Shown: positions 1-7,628 of the stretch, one piece after another
Layout of the letters: each line of letters starts with the position of its first letter
How positions within the stretch are numbered: position 1 is the first letter of the stretch
NCBI GenBank assembly: GCA_001871165.1
Contig: MNUT01000014.1
Span: 1-34,360, forward strand
From: Candidatus Falkowbacteria bacterium CG1_02_37_21
Lineage (GTDB): Bacteria > Patescibacteriota > Patescibacteriia > Patescibacteriales > UBA12465
Length of the DNA: 34,360 nt
Direction: 5' to 3'
Notes under the pieces: generated by a model
The model's input: only the letters and a program-made list of their open reading frames with translations
What the model was told of the DNA's origin: nothing
The model's database searches: none
Position numbers and translations under genes: made by a program

Positions 1-1927
1 CCTTATTACGGACCACCGAATCATTGGTAATACCGATAGAATTATCAGTATTAGCCGGTTTAACTATCAATGGGTAACGCAAATCTTCCCGAATATCATC
101 ATCTAGAGAATAAACATAGTCCCATTCCGGCGTAGGAATTTTATGATAAGCTAATAGTTTTTTGACTCTAATTTTATCAATACATAAACCGAGCGTAAAA
201 GGATTAGAACCGGTATAAGGAATTTGCAAAGTATCTAAAATAGCAGCCACATGAGGTTCTAATAAACTAGAATTATTAATTCTTTCACAAACATTAACGA
301 CTAAGTCCACTTCACTAACTCGCAAATCATTAAAAGCTTGTGGCAAGTCATTAAAATCAAAAAAGCTAACTTTATAACCTCGCTCTTTTAAATTCCTTTC
401 AATATCCTTACCAATCACGGTTAAATCTTTCTCTACTACAGTTTCCTGATTAGTGAGATTTTCCTCATATAAATTACAAGCAATGCCAATATGCAAATTG
501 CGCTGATTAGAAATTGCCATGCGTCTAATTTTTTCAATCTTACTCCGTCGCTTTAACATGTCAGTATTAAGAGCGGAGACAGAAAAAGGCGAGCGACGCG
601 CCGTCTTACCAATAGAAGAAGCGGGATGAAAACGAGCAATTTCATAACCGACTTCCTGCTCAATTATTTCTAAATTATCCCGAGCGTCTAAAGCATTAAA
701 ACCAGTCACTAATACCCAACCCAGATATTCATAACCATCCGGCGGCGCCAAAACCGAATCACCAATTTTTTTATCAAATTGAAATTCTTGTACATAAGCT
801 CGTCTCTTCAAATCTTCCGGAATGTCCAGGTTAACTAAAATGCCCGAATAGTCGGCGCAAAAAGTTTTCGCGGCTAAATATTCAAAAGGCCCGTCGGGGA
901 ATTCAAACTTCGGGATATAAATACCACAAGAAATCTTAAGTAAATTTTCTATTAAATCCACATGCCAAGCCCCTTTAACACTGGGTAATATTTCATCACC
1001 ACCGACCCGTAAATTTATTTCTAGAGGTATAGGACCGCACGTGGTTGACTTTGCCTCAAAATGGACACAGGCGTTTAAAATTCCTAACTTTTCTAAAGTC
1101 TCATCCGCCATCGCCAAGAGTTCCGCCTGATTCTTAATCGGTAAACTGGAAGGAGTCATGCGTGTCGTTTCAATAAAGAAAGGCTCCTTAGTTTGACCAT
1201 TATCACTAATGGCACAGAATTTTATCTTCCCATTCTGAACTAAAATGTCCATGTCCACTTCATCACCGTCAATATATTCTTCCACAAAAACATCTAAACC
1301 ATCATTAAGGGCCGATTCTATTTTAGGCGAAACTTCTTTCTTTAAATAATTATAACTGGCGCGTAATTCTGCTTCATTATTAACTTTAACCACAAAAGCA
1401 CTGGCTGCTCCAAAAGCCGGCTTCATTACCACGGGAAAATTCAAAAGTTTTATAACATCATCTAAGTCGCGACTGTTTTTTAATTCATAATATTTAACAA
1501 AGGGTAAACCATTAGCTTCACAAAAAGCTCGAAAAGATAATTTATTACGCACCTGACTAGTCACCTTAAAAGGCACACCGATTAGTTTATAACGATCAAC
1601 AATCTTAGAGGTCAACAAAACATCATCCTCTAAAAAAGTAATAACGCCATCTAATTTTAGATTGGCGTTATCTTTAAAAAAATTATCTAAAACCGCTAAG
1701 GCTTCAATATAATTTAGAGTATTAGCGGTTACGCAATAATCAACATAAGACTGGAAGGTGTTAGCCTCTTGGCTTAAAACAATAACTTTTAGACCCAAGC
1801 TCTTTACTCGTTTAATAAAGGTCCTCTTGGAGTGTAAGGGGTCATTAGCACCGGAGGAATTAACAATAAGAAGTGTCTTGCCGCTCAGAGACCCATGGCT
1901 GGGATCGGGATTGCCGCTACCACTCAT
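1..1927 (-). CDS. Tandem ATP-grasp ligase (ATP-grasp + D-Ala-D-Ala-ligase-like), C-terminus cut by window edge
   Basis: The frame is open from an ATG at 1925-1927 to the window edge (642 codons, no stop), so the 3' end is missing. Two ATP-grasp modules are visible. The first spans roughly residues 15-430, with an ATP-binding lysine in VVMKPAFGAASA (about 166), FVEEYIDGDEVDMDIL (about 211) and the metal-binding motif EINLRVGG (about 302). It resembles L-amino-acid ligase/carnosine-synthase type enzymes. The second begins near residue 476 (NLHIGIAC) and reads like a D-Ala-D-Ala ligase: DLVVNVCE, PYTGSNPFTLGLCIDK, and the ATP-site KPANTDNSIGI at the cut edge. Such enzymes join a carboxylate to an amine through an acyl phosphate. 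The substrates cannot be read from the sequence; a dipeptide, peptide tag or cell-wall crosslink is possible. It is last in the lemA-TPM-hydrolase-rlmH-alkD run but has its own candidate promoter. Confidence 0.85.
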   Translation of the reverse strand, partial: MSGSGNPDPSHGSLSGKTLLIVNSSGANDPLHSKRTFIKRVKSLGLKVIVLSQEANTFQSYVDYCVTANTLNYIEALAVLDNFFKDNANLKLDGVITFLEDDVLLTSKIVDRYKLIGVPFKVTSQVRNKLSFRAFCEANGLPFVKYYELKNSRDLDDVIKLLNFPVVMKPAFGAASAFVVKVNNEAELRASYNYLKKEVSPKIESALNDGLDVFVEEYIDGDEVDMDILVQNGKIKFCAISDNGQTKEPFFIETTRMTPSSLPIKNQAELLAMADETLEKLGILNACVHFEAKSTTCGPIPLEINLRVGGDEILPSVKGAWHVDLIENLLKISCGIYIPKFEFPDGPFEYLAAKTFCADYSGILVNLDIPEDLKRRAYVQEFQFDKKIGDSVLAPPDGYEYLGWVLVTGFNALDARDNLEIIEQEVGYEIARFHPASSIGKTARRSPFSVSALNTDMLKRRSKIEKIRRMAISNQRNLHIGIACNLYEENLTNQETVVEKDLTVIGKDIERNLKERGYKVSFFDFNDLPQAFNDLRVSEVDLVVNVCERINNSSLLEPHVAAILDTLQIPYTGSNPFTLGLCIDKIRVKKLLAYHKIPTPEWDYVYSLDDDIREDLRYPLIVKPANTDNSIGITNDSVVRNK

Positions 1928-1975
1928 ATAAATTGTAGAAAGTGATTAAAATTTAATATTATTTAAAACACCATT

Positions 1976-1984
1976 ATTATAACA
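1976..1984 (-). promoter_or_regulatory. Candidate extended -10 promoter for the ATP-grasp gene
   Basis: On the minus strand this reads TGTTATAAT, a perfect TGn extended -10 element, in the 70-bp gap upstream of the ATP-grasp gene. A poor -35 (ATTGTA, 17 bp upstream) is present. Predicted start of transcription is near 1969, giving a leader of about 42 nt. The same nonamer occurs upstream of lemA and the tRNA. Confidence 0.5.
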
Positions 1985-1997
1985 TGTCATTTAAAAA

Positions 1998-2720
1998 CTA
2001 CAATAAAGAGTGATGTAAATAACCCTGTCGCTGGGCGGTCGTCAATCTCTCAATAGCGTAACGCAAAGTAGTGCGTGGCAAATGATTAATGTTATCATCT
2101 AAAAATTTAAGCAGAGCTTTTTCGCTCACTCGCTTCCCCGCCTCTCTTAGCATCCAACCGACAGCCTTATGAATTAAATCATGCTTATCTTTTAATAATT
2201 TCTTGGCGACAGAAAAAGTAATATTATAATCACTGTCCAAAATAAAAGCATAAGTAGACACCATAGCTATACGCTTTTCCCAAAGATTTTTTGAAGCAGC
2301 TATTTTTAAAAGTAGGGCTGATCCGCGCTTACTCCGCACTAAATAATCACCTAAAATCTTAGGAGCTGATAAATCTACCAAGTCCCAATTATTGATGCGC
2401 TTACTACGGGACAGATAAAAATCCACCACCAATTTTCTCTCTTTTAAGGTTAGGGCCTTTTGATATTTTTGTACTAAAATCAGAAGCGCGACTAAACGAA
2501 ATTCATGAATAATGTCAGCTAAGAGCTCTTTAAGCTCCGGGTAGCTCAAATCTGTATACTGAGAGGCTATTTGTCGTTGGAGTGGCACTCGTAGGCCTAA
2601 AAACACATCACCAGCCCCATATTGACCGGGGTCAGTTTTAAAAAAACGTTGTAAAATCACAGCCTGCGACTTATCGGCGTTTTTTCTCAATTCTTTTTTT
2701 AATTGCTCTAGCCTGGACAT
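1998..2720 (-). CDS. AlkD-like DNA alkylation repair protein (HEAT-repeat DNA glycosylase family)
   Basis: A 240-residue all-helical protein of the AlkC/AlkD family, which excises bulky or cationic alkylated bases without flipping them. Family landmarks are present: the WDxVD segment (W112 and D116) matching the catalytic Trp/Asp of Bacillus AlkD, an Arg in LWEKRIAMVS (R150), and a Trp in HKAVGWMLREAGKR (W189). Length fits the family (about 230-240). The aromatic cleft residues and catalytic Asp are retained, so it is probably active. It sits 14 bp downstream of rlmH and ends with TAG just before the promoter of the ATP-grasp gene. No clear Shine-Dalgarno precedes the ATG. The alternative is a nonenzymatic HEAT-repeat DNA-binding paralogue. 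Confidence 0.88.
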   Translation of the reverse strand: MSRLEQLKKELRKNADKSQAVILQRFFKTDPGQYGAGDVFLGLRVPLQRQIASQYTDLSYPELKELLADIIHEFRLVALLILVQKYQKALTLKERKLVVDFYLSRSKRINNWDLVDLSAPKILGDYLVRSKRGSALLLKIAASKNLWEKRIAMVSTYAFILDSDYNITFSVAKKLLKDKHDLIHKAVGWMLREAGKRVSEKALLKFLDDNINHLPRTTLRYAIERLTTAQRQGYLHHSLL

Positions 2721-2734
2721 GGTAATTTTTAGAA

Positions 2735-3205
2735 TTAATAATGATAATTTTTATTATTCAAAATTGTCACCGCCCGATAAATTTGCTCTAAAATCACAAC
2801 GCGCGCCAGTTCATGCGGAAAAGTTAGAGGTGATAAAGAAATTTGCGGATAACGACGATAAAGCTCGTCACTAAAACCTAAAGTTCCTCCTAAGACTAAA
2901 ATTAAAGGCTGAGTTTTTTCCAGCCAAAGAGCAAAATCCGGAGAGTTAAACATTTTTCCCCGTTCCGCCAACAGATAAACCTGAGCCGAATTTTTTTTGA
3001 CAGAACTTGATTCCAAATATTCTACAATTCTCTTGGCTTCTAACTCTTTAGATTGTATCTTATTATTTTCAGAAAATGGCGTAGCCGCTAATTCTTTTAT
3101 TCGTAAACGCACATAAGGAGACAAGCGTTTACTATACTCCGCCAGAGCTTCCTGCCAATACTTTTCTTTAACCTTGCCAATAATCAACAGAGTAATATCC
3201 AACAT
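2735..3205 (-). CDS. rlmH: 23S rRNA (pseudouridine1915-N3)-methyltransferase RlmH
   Basis: A 156-residue SPOUT methyltransferase that methylates pseudouridine 1915 in helix 69 of 23S rRNA on assembled ribosomes, using SAM. Family motifs: N-terminal LLIIGKVKEKYW, the central LLAERGK, the SAM-binding knot LVLGGTLGFSDE, and the diagnostic C-terminal stretch LSPLTFPHELARVVILEQIYRA ending NKNYHY. Length matches E. coli RlmH (155). It lies in a tight run between the alpha/beta hydrolase (16 bp) and the AlkD-like gene (14 bp), so it is probably co-transcribed with them. Confidence 0.96.
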   Translation of the reverse strand: MLDITLLIIGKVKEKYWQEALAEYSKRLSPYVRLRIKELAATPFSENNKIQSKELEAKRIVEYLESSSVKKNSAQVYLLAERGKMFNSPDFALWLEKTQPLILVLGGTLGFSDELYRRYPQISLSPLTFPHELARVVILEQIYRAVTILNNKNYHY

Positions 3206-3221
3206 ATAATTTACAAATCTA

Positions 3222-4118
3222 CTACTTCCCTGTCTCTAGCCAATCACTTATAACTTTTTTTAGCCCTTTAAATTGTCCGACAAAACTATGAGGGGCTTTT
3301 TTAATAATTTTTACTTGCGCTGACTGCTCGGCTAAAGCCTGACTAAACCAACTAGCAATTTCCGACATCGGTCGGTCACTATATTCATCCGCTTCGGCTA
3401 AGACTACTAAGACCGGTTTCTTATTCTTTAATAATACCAAGGGACGACGCCCGGAAGCATAAGTAAATATTTCCTCTTTCCCTTGCGGTGAATAAAGACT
3501 AAACCAACGTTGCGCGTCAATAACTGTTGGCCAAAAACCTGCCGGCATTAATTCATGTTTTTGACCATTCTTAAGCATCTGCTGAGCTTTATTTAAAGCT
3601 TTGTTATAAGATTTTCTATCATTATAAGCATAGGCATCGGCATAGTCACTCATCGGCGCCAAGAGAATAATCCCCTTAACCGGCGACTTAGGCCTCTTTG
3701 ATGAATAATAGATGCTCTTCTGACAACCGGTAGAATGACCAATTAAATAAATATTTTTTGCTCCGGCCGCCTGAGCCGAGAGCACTGCCCCATCTATATC
3801 GTCAACACAGTCAGAAAATACTTCGTGCGCCATACCGGCTTTAAACCAATCATAGCCCGATGATTTTCTAGGATTAACTTTCTTCAACATGTTTATCGTG
3901 CCGTTACCCCGATTACTAAAAGTTAAAACTGCCGTATTTTTCTTATCAACCAAGGTCTCTAAAAATTCAATGCGCGAAAAAAGATTGCCCCCTAAACCAT
4001 GCACAAAAACAAAAACATTTTTTGCTTTCTTATCTCCTAAAAATATAGAACGTAGCACCAACTTTTTAGGGGTAACAATATTAAAAATATCCATCTTAAT
4101 ATTTTTCATAAGCGCCAA
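3222..4118 (-). CDS. Alpha/beta hydrolase, possibly DUF1749-like
   Basis: A 298-residue alpha/beta-hydrolase-fold protein. The oxyanion-hole motif is HGLGGN (about 40-45). The nucleophile elbow is GHSTGCQ with Ser129. The acid is probably in VLAEADEYSD (about 245), and the catalytic His is in APHSFVGQ (about 277), so the triad is complete. GHSTGCQ recalls the DUF1749 hydrolases; this is from memory and uncertain. No signal peptide is evident, so it is probably cytosolic. In-frame ATGs at codons 1, 4 and 9 are all possible starts because none has a Shine-Dalgarno. It is 18 bp from the TPM gene. Substrate unknown: esterase, lipase or peptidase. Confidence 0.8.
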   Translation of the reverse strand: MALMKNIKMDIFNIVTPKKLVLRSIFLGDKKAKNVFVFVHGLGGNLFSRIEFLETLVDKKNTAVLTFSNRGNGTINMLKKVNPRKSSGYDWFKAGMAHEVFSDCVDDIDGAVLSAQAAGAKNIYLIGHSTGCQKSIYYSSKRPKSPVKGIILLAPMSDYADAYAYNDRKSYNKALNKAQQMLKNGQKHELMPAGFWPTVIDAQRWFSLYSPQGKEEIFTYASGRRPLVLLKNKKPVLVVLAEADEYSDRPMSEIASWFSQALAEQSAQVKIIKKAPHSFVGQFKGLKKVISDWLETGK

Positions 4119-4136
4119 ATAATTTTATTACTGATA

Positions 4137-5030
4137 TTACCAACCACCACTGGCCCCACCGCCGCCGGAAGACCCGCCGCCAAAACCACCAAAACCGCCG
4201 CCCGATCCGCCTCGCCCGCCGAAACCTCCCGGACCGCCTAAAAACCAAATACCACCGCCTTTTTTCAAGGGCTTAGGAGCCGGAAAAACCCTTGAGACTA
4301 AATAGTCAAAGATAAAACCACACACAGCCAAAACTGGTGTCAAAATAGAAACCAGAGAAGAAAAGAATATTAAAGAAACTATCAGGCCAATAACCGCACC
4401 CAAAACACCGCCCTCCCACCAGCTTTTACTTCTTGCCAAATATCTATATAAGGCCGATAAAAGATAAAGGGACATAATCATAATCCACACAATACTATCA
4501 AAACTCCAATTACCCAAACCACCCCCCGCGCTAGCGTCAGCACTATATTCACCTTGCGTGGCCAATATAATTTGGTTAGTAGCGGCGTCTATACCACTAT
4601 AATAATCATTAGCCTGAAACGCGGGTCGTAAAGTTTTAGTAATAATCTGATTGGCGGTGGCGTCCGGTAAAGCCCCTTCCAGACCATAACCGGTTTCAAT
4701 CCTCATTTTCTTATCATTAATAGCAATTAACAATAAAACTCCGTTGTCTTGCTTCTCCGTACCTATCTTCCAGTCCGCAAAAAGTTTATTGGCATAATTT
4801 TCAATACTGTCCCCTTCTAAACTACTAATAATAACCACCGCTACTTCATTAGTAGAACTGGCGGTAAATTGTGTTAATTTATTTTCCAAACTACTCTTCT
4901 GCTCAGAACTTAAAACACCGGCATAATCATTAACAAAAGCGACCGGTTGCCCCGGGTTATTATAGGCCCGGGCAGGCAAACCGGCCGTGAATAAGGCCAA
5001 AAATACAATTAAAACAATCCGACCTAACAT
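4137..5030 (-). CDS. TPM-domain (YgcG family) exported membrane protein
   Basis: A 297-residue protein with a signal peptide (hydrophobic stretch ending LPARA near residue 22). A TPM domain follows: FVNDYAGVLSSEQKSSLENKL, VVIISSLEGDSIENYANKLF, NDKKMRIETGYGLEGALPD. Two or three membrane segments lie at about 175-250. The C-terminal tail is glycine-rich and ends SGGGGASGGW, as in most YgcG proteins. The TPM fold is linked to photosystem II repair in plants and is a membrane protein of unclear function in bacteria. The start is 6 bp after the lemA stop, and LemA-TPM pairs are a common arrangement. A purine-rich AAGAAAAG precedes the ATG. Confidence 0.9.
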   Translation of the reverse strand: MLGRIVLIVFLALFTAGLPARAYNNPGQPVAFVNDYAGVLSSEQKSSLENKLTQFTASSTNEVAVVIISSLEGDSIENYANKLFADWKIGTEKQDNGVLLLIAINDKKMRIETGYGLEGALPDATANQIITKTLRPAFQANDYYSGIDAATNQIILATQGEYSADASAGGGLGNWSFDSIVWIMIMSLYLLSALYRYLARSKSWWEGGVLGAVIGLIVSLIFFSSLVSILTPVLAVCGFIFDYLVSRVFPAPKPLKKGGGIWFLGGPGGFGGRGGSGGGFGGFGGGSSGGGGASGGW

Positions 5031-5036
5031 CTTTTC

Positions 5037-5600
5037 TTAATTAATATTCAAATCAACGGCAGGAGCATTCTCTACTCCGGCAGCAACTTCAAAATAACTT
5101 TTTTCTGTATAGCCAAAGATGCCAGCTACCATATTCATAGGAATACGCTTAATCATCACATTATAAGACTTAACTTCATCGTTAAAACGACTACGCTCAA
5201 CACTAATACGATTTTCCGTTCCTTCCAGTTGAGCCATTAAAGTTTGCACGGTATCTATAGATTTAAGCTCAGGATAATTTTCCATGATTGCGAGTAAACG
5301 CCCCAAGCCACTTTCTACTTGCGTCGCGGCCGCCGCTTTTTCGCTAACGGTCTGAGCGCCAGTATAATTAGAACGTGCTGCGGCTAACTCTTCAAATATC
5401 GTTTGCTCCTGACTCATAGCGCCTTTCACGGCGTTTACTAAATTGGGAATCAAATCAAAACGTCTTTGATACTGCGTTTCCACTTGCGCCCATTTGTTAT
5501 CAACTGATTCACTGGCTGTGACTAAGCTGTTATAAGAGCTTAAAAACCACAAAGCAAGCAAAACCACCACCCCGACTATGATCCAAATTGTTTTTTTCAT
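5037..5600 (-). CDS. lemA: LemA family protein
   Basis: A 187-residue LemA protein. An N-terminal membrane anchor (residues 4-20, IWIIVGVVVLLALWFL) is followed by an extracytoplasmic helical bundle. Typical landmarks are NKWAQVETQYQRRFDLIPNL, KGAMSQEQTIFEEL, ARSNY, and a C-terminal FNDEVKSYNVMIKRIPMNMVA. Biochemical function is unknown. The family usually sits beside TPM or M48-type genes, as here with the TPM gene 6 bp downstream. It is the first gene of a minus-strand run that continues to the window's left edge, with an extended -10 promoter 39 bp upstream. Confidence 0.93.
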   Translation of the reverse strand: MKKTIWIIVGVVVLLALWFLSSYNSLVTASESVDNKWAQVETQYQRRFDLIPNLVNAVKGAMSQEQTIFEELAAARSNYTGAQTVSEKAAAATQVESGLGRLLAIMENYPELKSIDTVQTLMAQLEGTENRISVERSRFNDEVKSYNVMIKRIPMNMVAGIFGYTEKSYFEVAAGVENAPAVDLNIN

Positions 5601-5638
5601 AAAAATAATTTTAATATTTAATATTTATTTTCTCAGTT

Positions 5639-5647
5639 ATTATAACA
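5639..5647 (-). promoter_or_regulatory. Candidate extended -10 promoter for the lemA operon
   Basis: TGTTATAAT on the minus strand, identical to the elements at 1976-1984 and 34169-34177. No good -35 is seen 17 bp upstream. The predicted transcription start is near 5632, about 32 nt before the lemA ATG. It abuts the typA terminator hairpin, a compact end-of-one-unit, start-of-next arrangement. Confidence 0.5.
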
Positions 5648-5675
5648 TAAAACTGACCATTAAAGCCAGTTTTAT
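5647..5675 (-). terminator. Probable intrinsic terminator of typA
   Basis: Perfect 9-bp inverted repeat ATAAAACTG / CAGTTTTAT with an 11-nt loop, 40 bp downstream of the typA stop. The descending arm and what follows are U-rich in the minus-strand transcript. The stem is AT-rich, so efficiency is uncertain. Confidence 0.5.
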
Positions 5676-5714
5676 AATCATCAACTAATTATTAATTCAA
5701 TCAACTAAGAAGTG

Positions 5715-7499
5715 CTATCGTTTTGCTCTAACTCTTTCATTTTCCGTTAAAAATTGCTTACGCAAACGAATATTCTGAGGAGTAATTTCCAAATATTCAT
5801 CTTCGTTCATGATACTTAAAGCTCTTTCCAGGGTTAATTCCAAGGGGGGAATTAAAATAATAGCTTCATCCGTACCAGAAGCGCGCACATTAGATAATTG
5901 CTTACCCTTAATAGGATTAACCACTAAATCATTACCTTTGGCTGAGTTACCAATAACCATACCTTCATATACCGTGGTATTAGGAGAAATATATAGCTCA
6001 CCTCTATCTTGTAAATTCCACAACGAGAAAGCTAAAGACTTACCGGTGACCATGGAAACCATAGATCCCAGTTTATTTTTTTCAATCGTACCGGCATAAG
6101 GTTTAAAACCTAGAAAATGAGCACAGAGAATTCCTTCGCCCCGAGTATCTACCACAAATTCATTGCGATAACCAAGCAGACCACGTGTCGGAATTTCAAA
6201 CAATAAACGAGACTGACCATTATGCGTTTTTAAATCAGTCATTCGGCCCTTGCGCTTGGAAATTTTTTCAATTATTACTCCGGCCATAGCCTCGGGAATA
6301 TCTACAGTAATTTCTTCAAAAGGCTCTAACTTCTGACCATTCTCTTCCTTAATAATGGCTTGCGGCTGGGAAACTTGCAGTTCATAATTTTCTCGACGTA
6401 AATTTTCCAAAAGAATGGCAATATGAAGTTCACCTCGGCCATAAACTCTGTAAAAATTCATGTCAGAAAAATCTATTTTTAATCCAACATTAACTTCCAA
6501 TTCTTTCTCTAAGCGCTCTTTTATTTGACGATTAGTGACGAATTTCCCTTCCTTCCCGGCAAAGGGAGAATTATTCACCAAAAATCCCAAAGAAATTGTC
6601 GGTTCATCTATTTTAATAGCCGGTAAAGGTTCCTGATTAACGGCGGCGGCAATAGTCTCTCCGATATAAATATCAGGTAGACCGGCCACCATCACAATAT
6701 CACCCGCTACCGCTTCTGTTACTTCCTTACGAGATACTCCAGAAAAAGTAAAAAGTTTATTAGTTTTACCGGAACGAGTATCACCTTTTAAATTTTCAAT
6801 AAAAATATTTTGACCGGCCTTAATTTTTCCTTCATATATGCGACAAATAGCCAAACGACCCAAAAAATTATCGTAAGCGAGATTAAAAGGTTGGGCTAAT
6901 AATTGTTTAGTCTCTAATTCTGGATTGGAAGCAACAGCCACATGTTCTAAGATTAAGTCTAAGAGCGGATCAAGATTAGTTGATTCATCCGTTAAATTCT
7001 TCTTGGCAATTCCCTGCTTAGAAATAGCATAGATAACAGGAAAATCAAGTTGCTCATCACTAGCACCCAAATCTAAAAATAACTCATAAACCATTTCTCC
7101 CACCTCTTCCGGGCGAGCGGCTGGTTTATCAATTTTATTAATTACCACAATTGGCTTAAGTCCGAGTTCTAGAGATTTTTTTAAGACGAATTTGGTTTGC
7201 GGCATCGGCCCTTCCTGAGCATCAACCAACAACAAGACGCAATCAATGGAACGCAAAATACGCTCTACTTCAGAACTAAAGTCAGCGTGACCGGGCGTAT
7301 CCACAATATTAATTTTAGTATCACGATAAAAAACCGAGGTATTCTTAGAATAAATTGTAATGCCCCGTTCTTTTTCCAGGTCATTACTATCCATGCTAAT
7401 ATCACTATCAGTCATGCCGGTCTGACGCATTAAAGCATCGGTTAAAGTTGTTTTACCATGATCAACGTGAGCGATAATGGCGATATTCCGAATTTCCAT
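5715..7499 (-). CDS. typA: Ribosome-binding GTPase TypA/BipA
   Basis: A translational GTPase of the EF-G-like family, important for ribosome assembly and stress. With the start at 7499 it is 594 residues, close to the usual 605-615. GTPase motifs: G1 AHVDHGKTTL, switch I around ERGITIYSKN, G3 DTPGHADF, G4 NKID. TypA-specific C-terminal motifs include SKRKGRMTDLK, IPTRGLLGYRNEF and LTENERVRAKR at the end. The frame stays open upstream to an ATG at 7577, adding a hydrophobic 26-residue extension unlike TypA. I chose the internal ATG because MEIRNIAIIAHVDHGK is where TypA proteins normally begin. That ATG has no Shine-Dalgarno, whereas the upstream one has AAGGA four bases before it. Confidence 0.95.
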   Translation of the reverse strand: MEIRNIAIIAHVDHGKTTLTDALMRQTGMTDSDISMDSNDLEKERGITIYSKNTSVFYRDTKINIVDTPGHADFSSEVERILRSIDCVLLLVDAQEGPMPQTKFVLKKSLELGLKPIVVINKIDKPAARPEEVGEMVYELFLDLGASDEQLDFPVIYAISKQGIAKKNLTDESTNLDPLLDLILEHVAVASNPELETKQLLAQPFNLAYDNFLGRLAICRIYEGKIKAGQNIFIENLKGDTRSGKTNKLFTFSGVSRKEVTEAVAGDIVMVAGLPDIYIGETIAAAVNQEPLPAIKIDEPTISLGFLVNNSPFAGKEGKFVTNRQIKERLEKELEVNVGLKIDFSDMNFYRVYGRGELHIAILLENLRRENYELQVSQPQAIIKEENGQKLEPFEEITVDIPEAMAGVIIEKISKRKGRMTDLKTHNGQSRLLFEIPTRGLLGYRNEFVVDTRGEGILCAHFLGFKPYAGTIEKNKLGSMVSMVTGKSLAFSLWNLQDRGELYISPNTTVYEGMVIGNSAKGNDLVVNPIKGKQLSNVRASGTDEAIILIPPLELTLERALSIMNEDEYLEITPQNIRLRKQFLTENERVRAKR

Positions 7500-7545
7500 A
7501 AGATAAAAATAAAGATAAAAATGAATCCGACAAAATGCCAGAAAT

Positions 7546-7574
7546 AAAAAAATTACGTATCCGACGTAATTTTT
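7546..7574 (-). terminator. Hairpin with U-tract: rlmN terminator or typA leader attenuator
   Basis: A 10-bp perfect stem AAAATTACGT / ACGTAATTTT with a 5-nt loop; in the minus-strand transcript it is followed by TTTTTTTATTTC. It lies 55 bp after the rlmN stop, but also downstream of a near-consensus promoter (7590-7618) and upstream of the typA start. Transcripts from that promoter must read through it. Confidence 0.6.
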
Positions 7575-7589
7575 CATTAAGTCCTTATC

Positions 7590-7618
7590 ATATTAATCAT
7601 TTTTTTAAAAATAGTCAA
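7590..7618 (-). promoter_or_regulatory. Candidate sigma-70-type promoter for typA
   Basis: On the minus strand: -35 TTGACT (7613-7618), 17-bp spacer, -10 TAATAT (7590-7595). Predicted transcription start is near 7583, giving a leader of about 84 nt to the ATG at 7499 that includes the hairpin at 7546-7574. Confidence 0.55.
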
Positions 7619-7628
7619 GACGTTGCCC

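Noticed and set aside
3889-4122. 77-codon plus-strand frame near the hydrolase start
   Set aside because: Antisense to the hydrolase N-terminus; the hydrolase triad and oxyanion motif settle the coding strand.
5809-6099. 96-codon plus-strand open frame
   Set aside because: Antisense shadow of typA, whose protein motifs are clear on the other strand.
7500-7577. Using the upstream ATG at 7577 as the annotated typA start
   Set aside because: TypA proteins normally begin immediately before the GTPase motif; the extension is hydrophobic and AT-biased. It is kept only as a finding.
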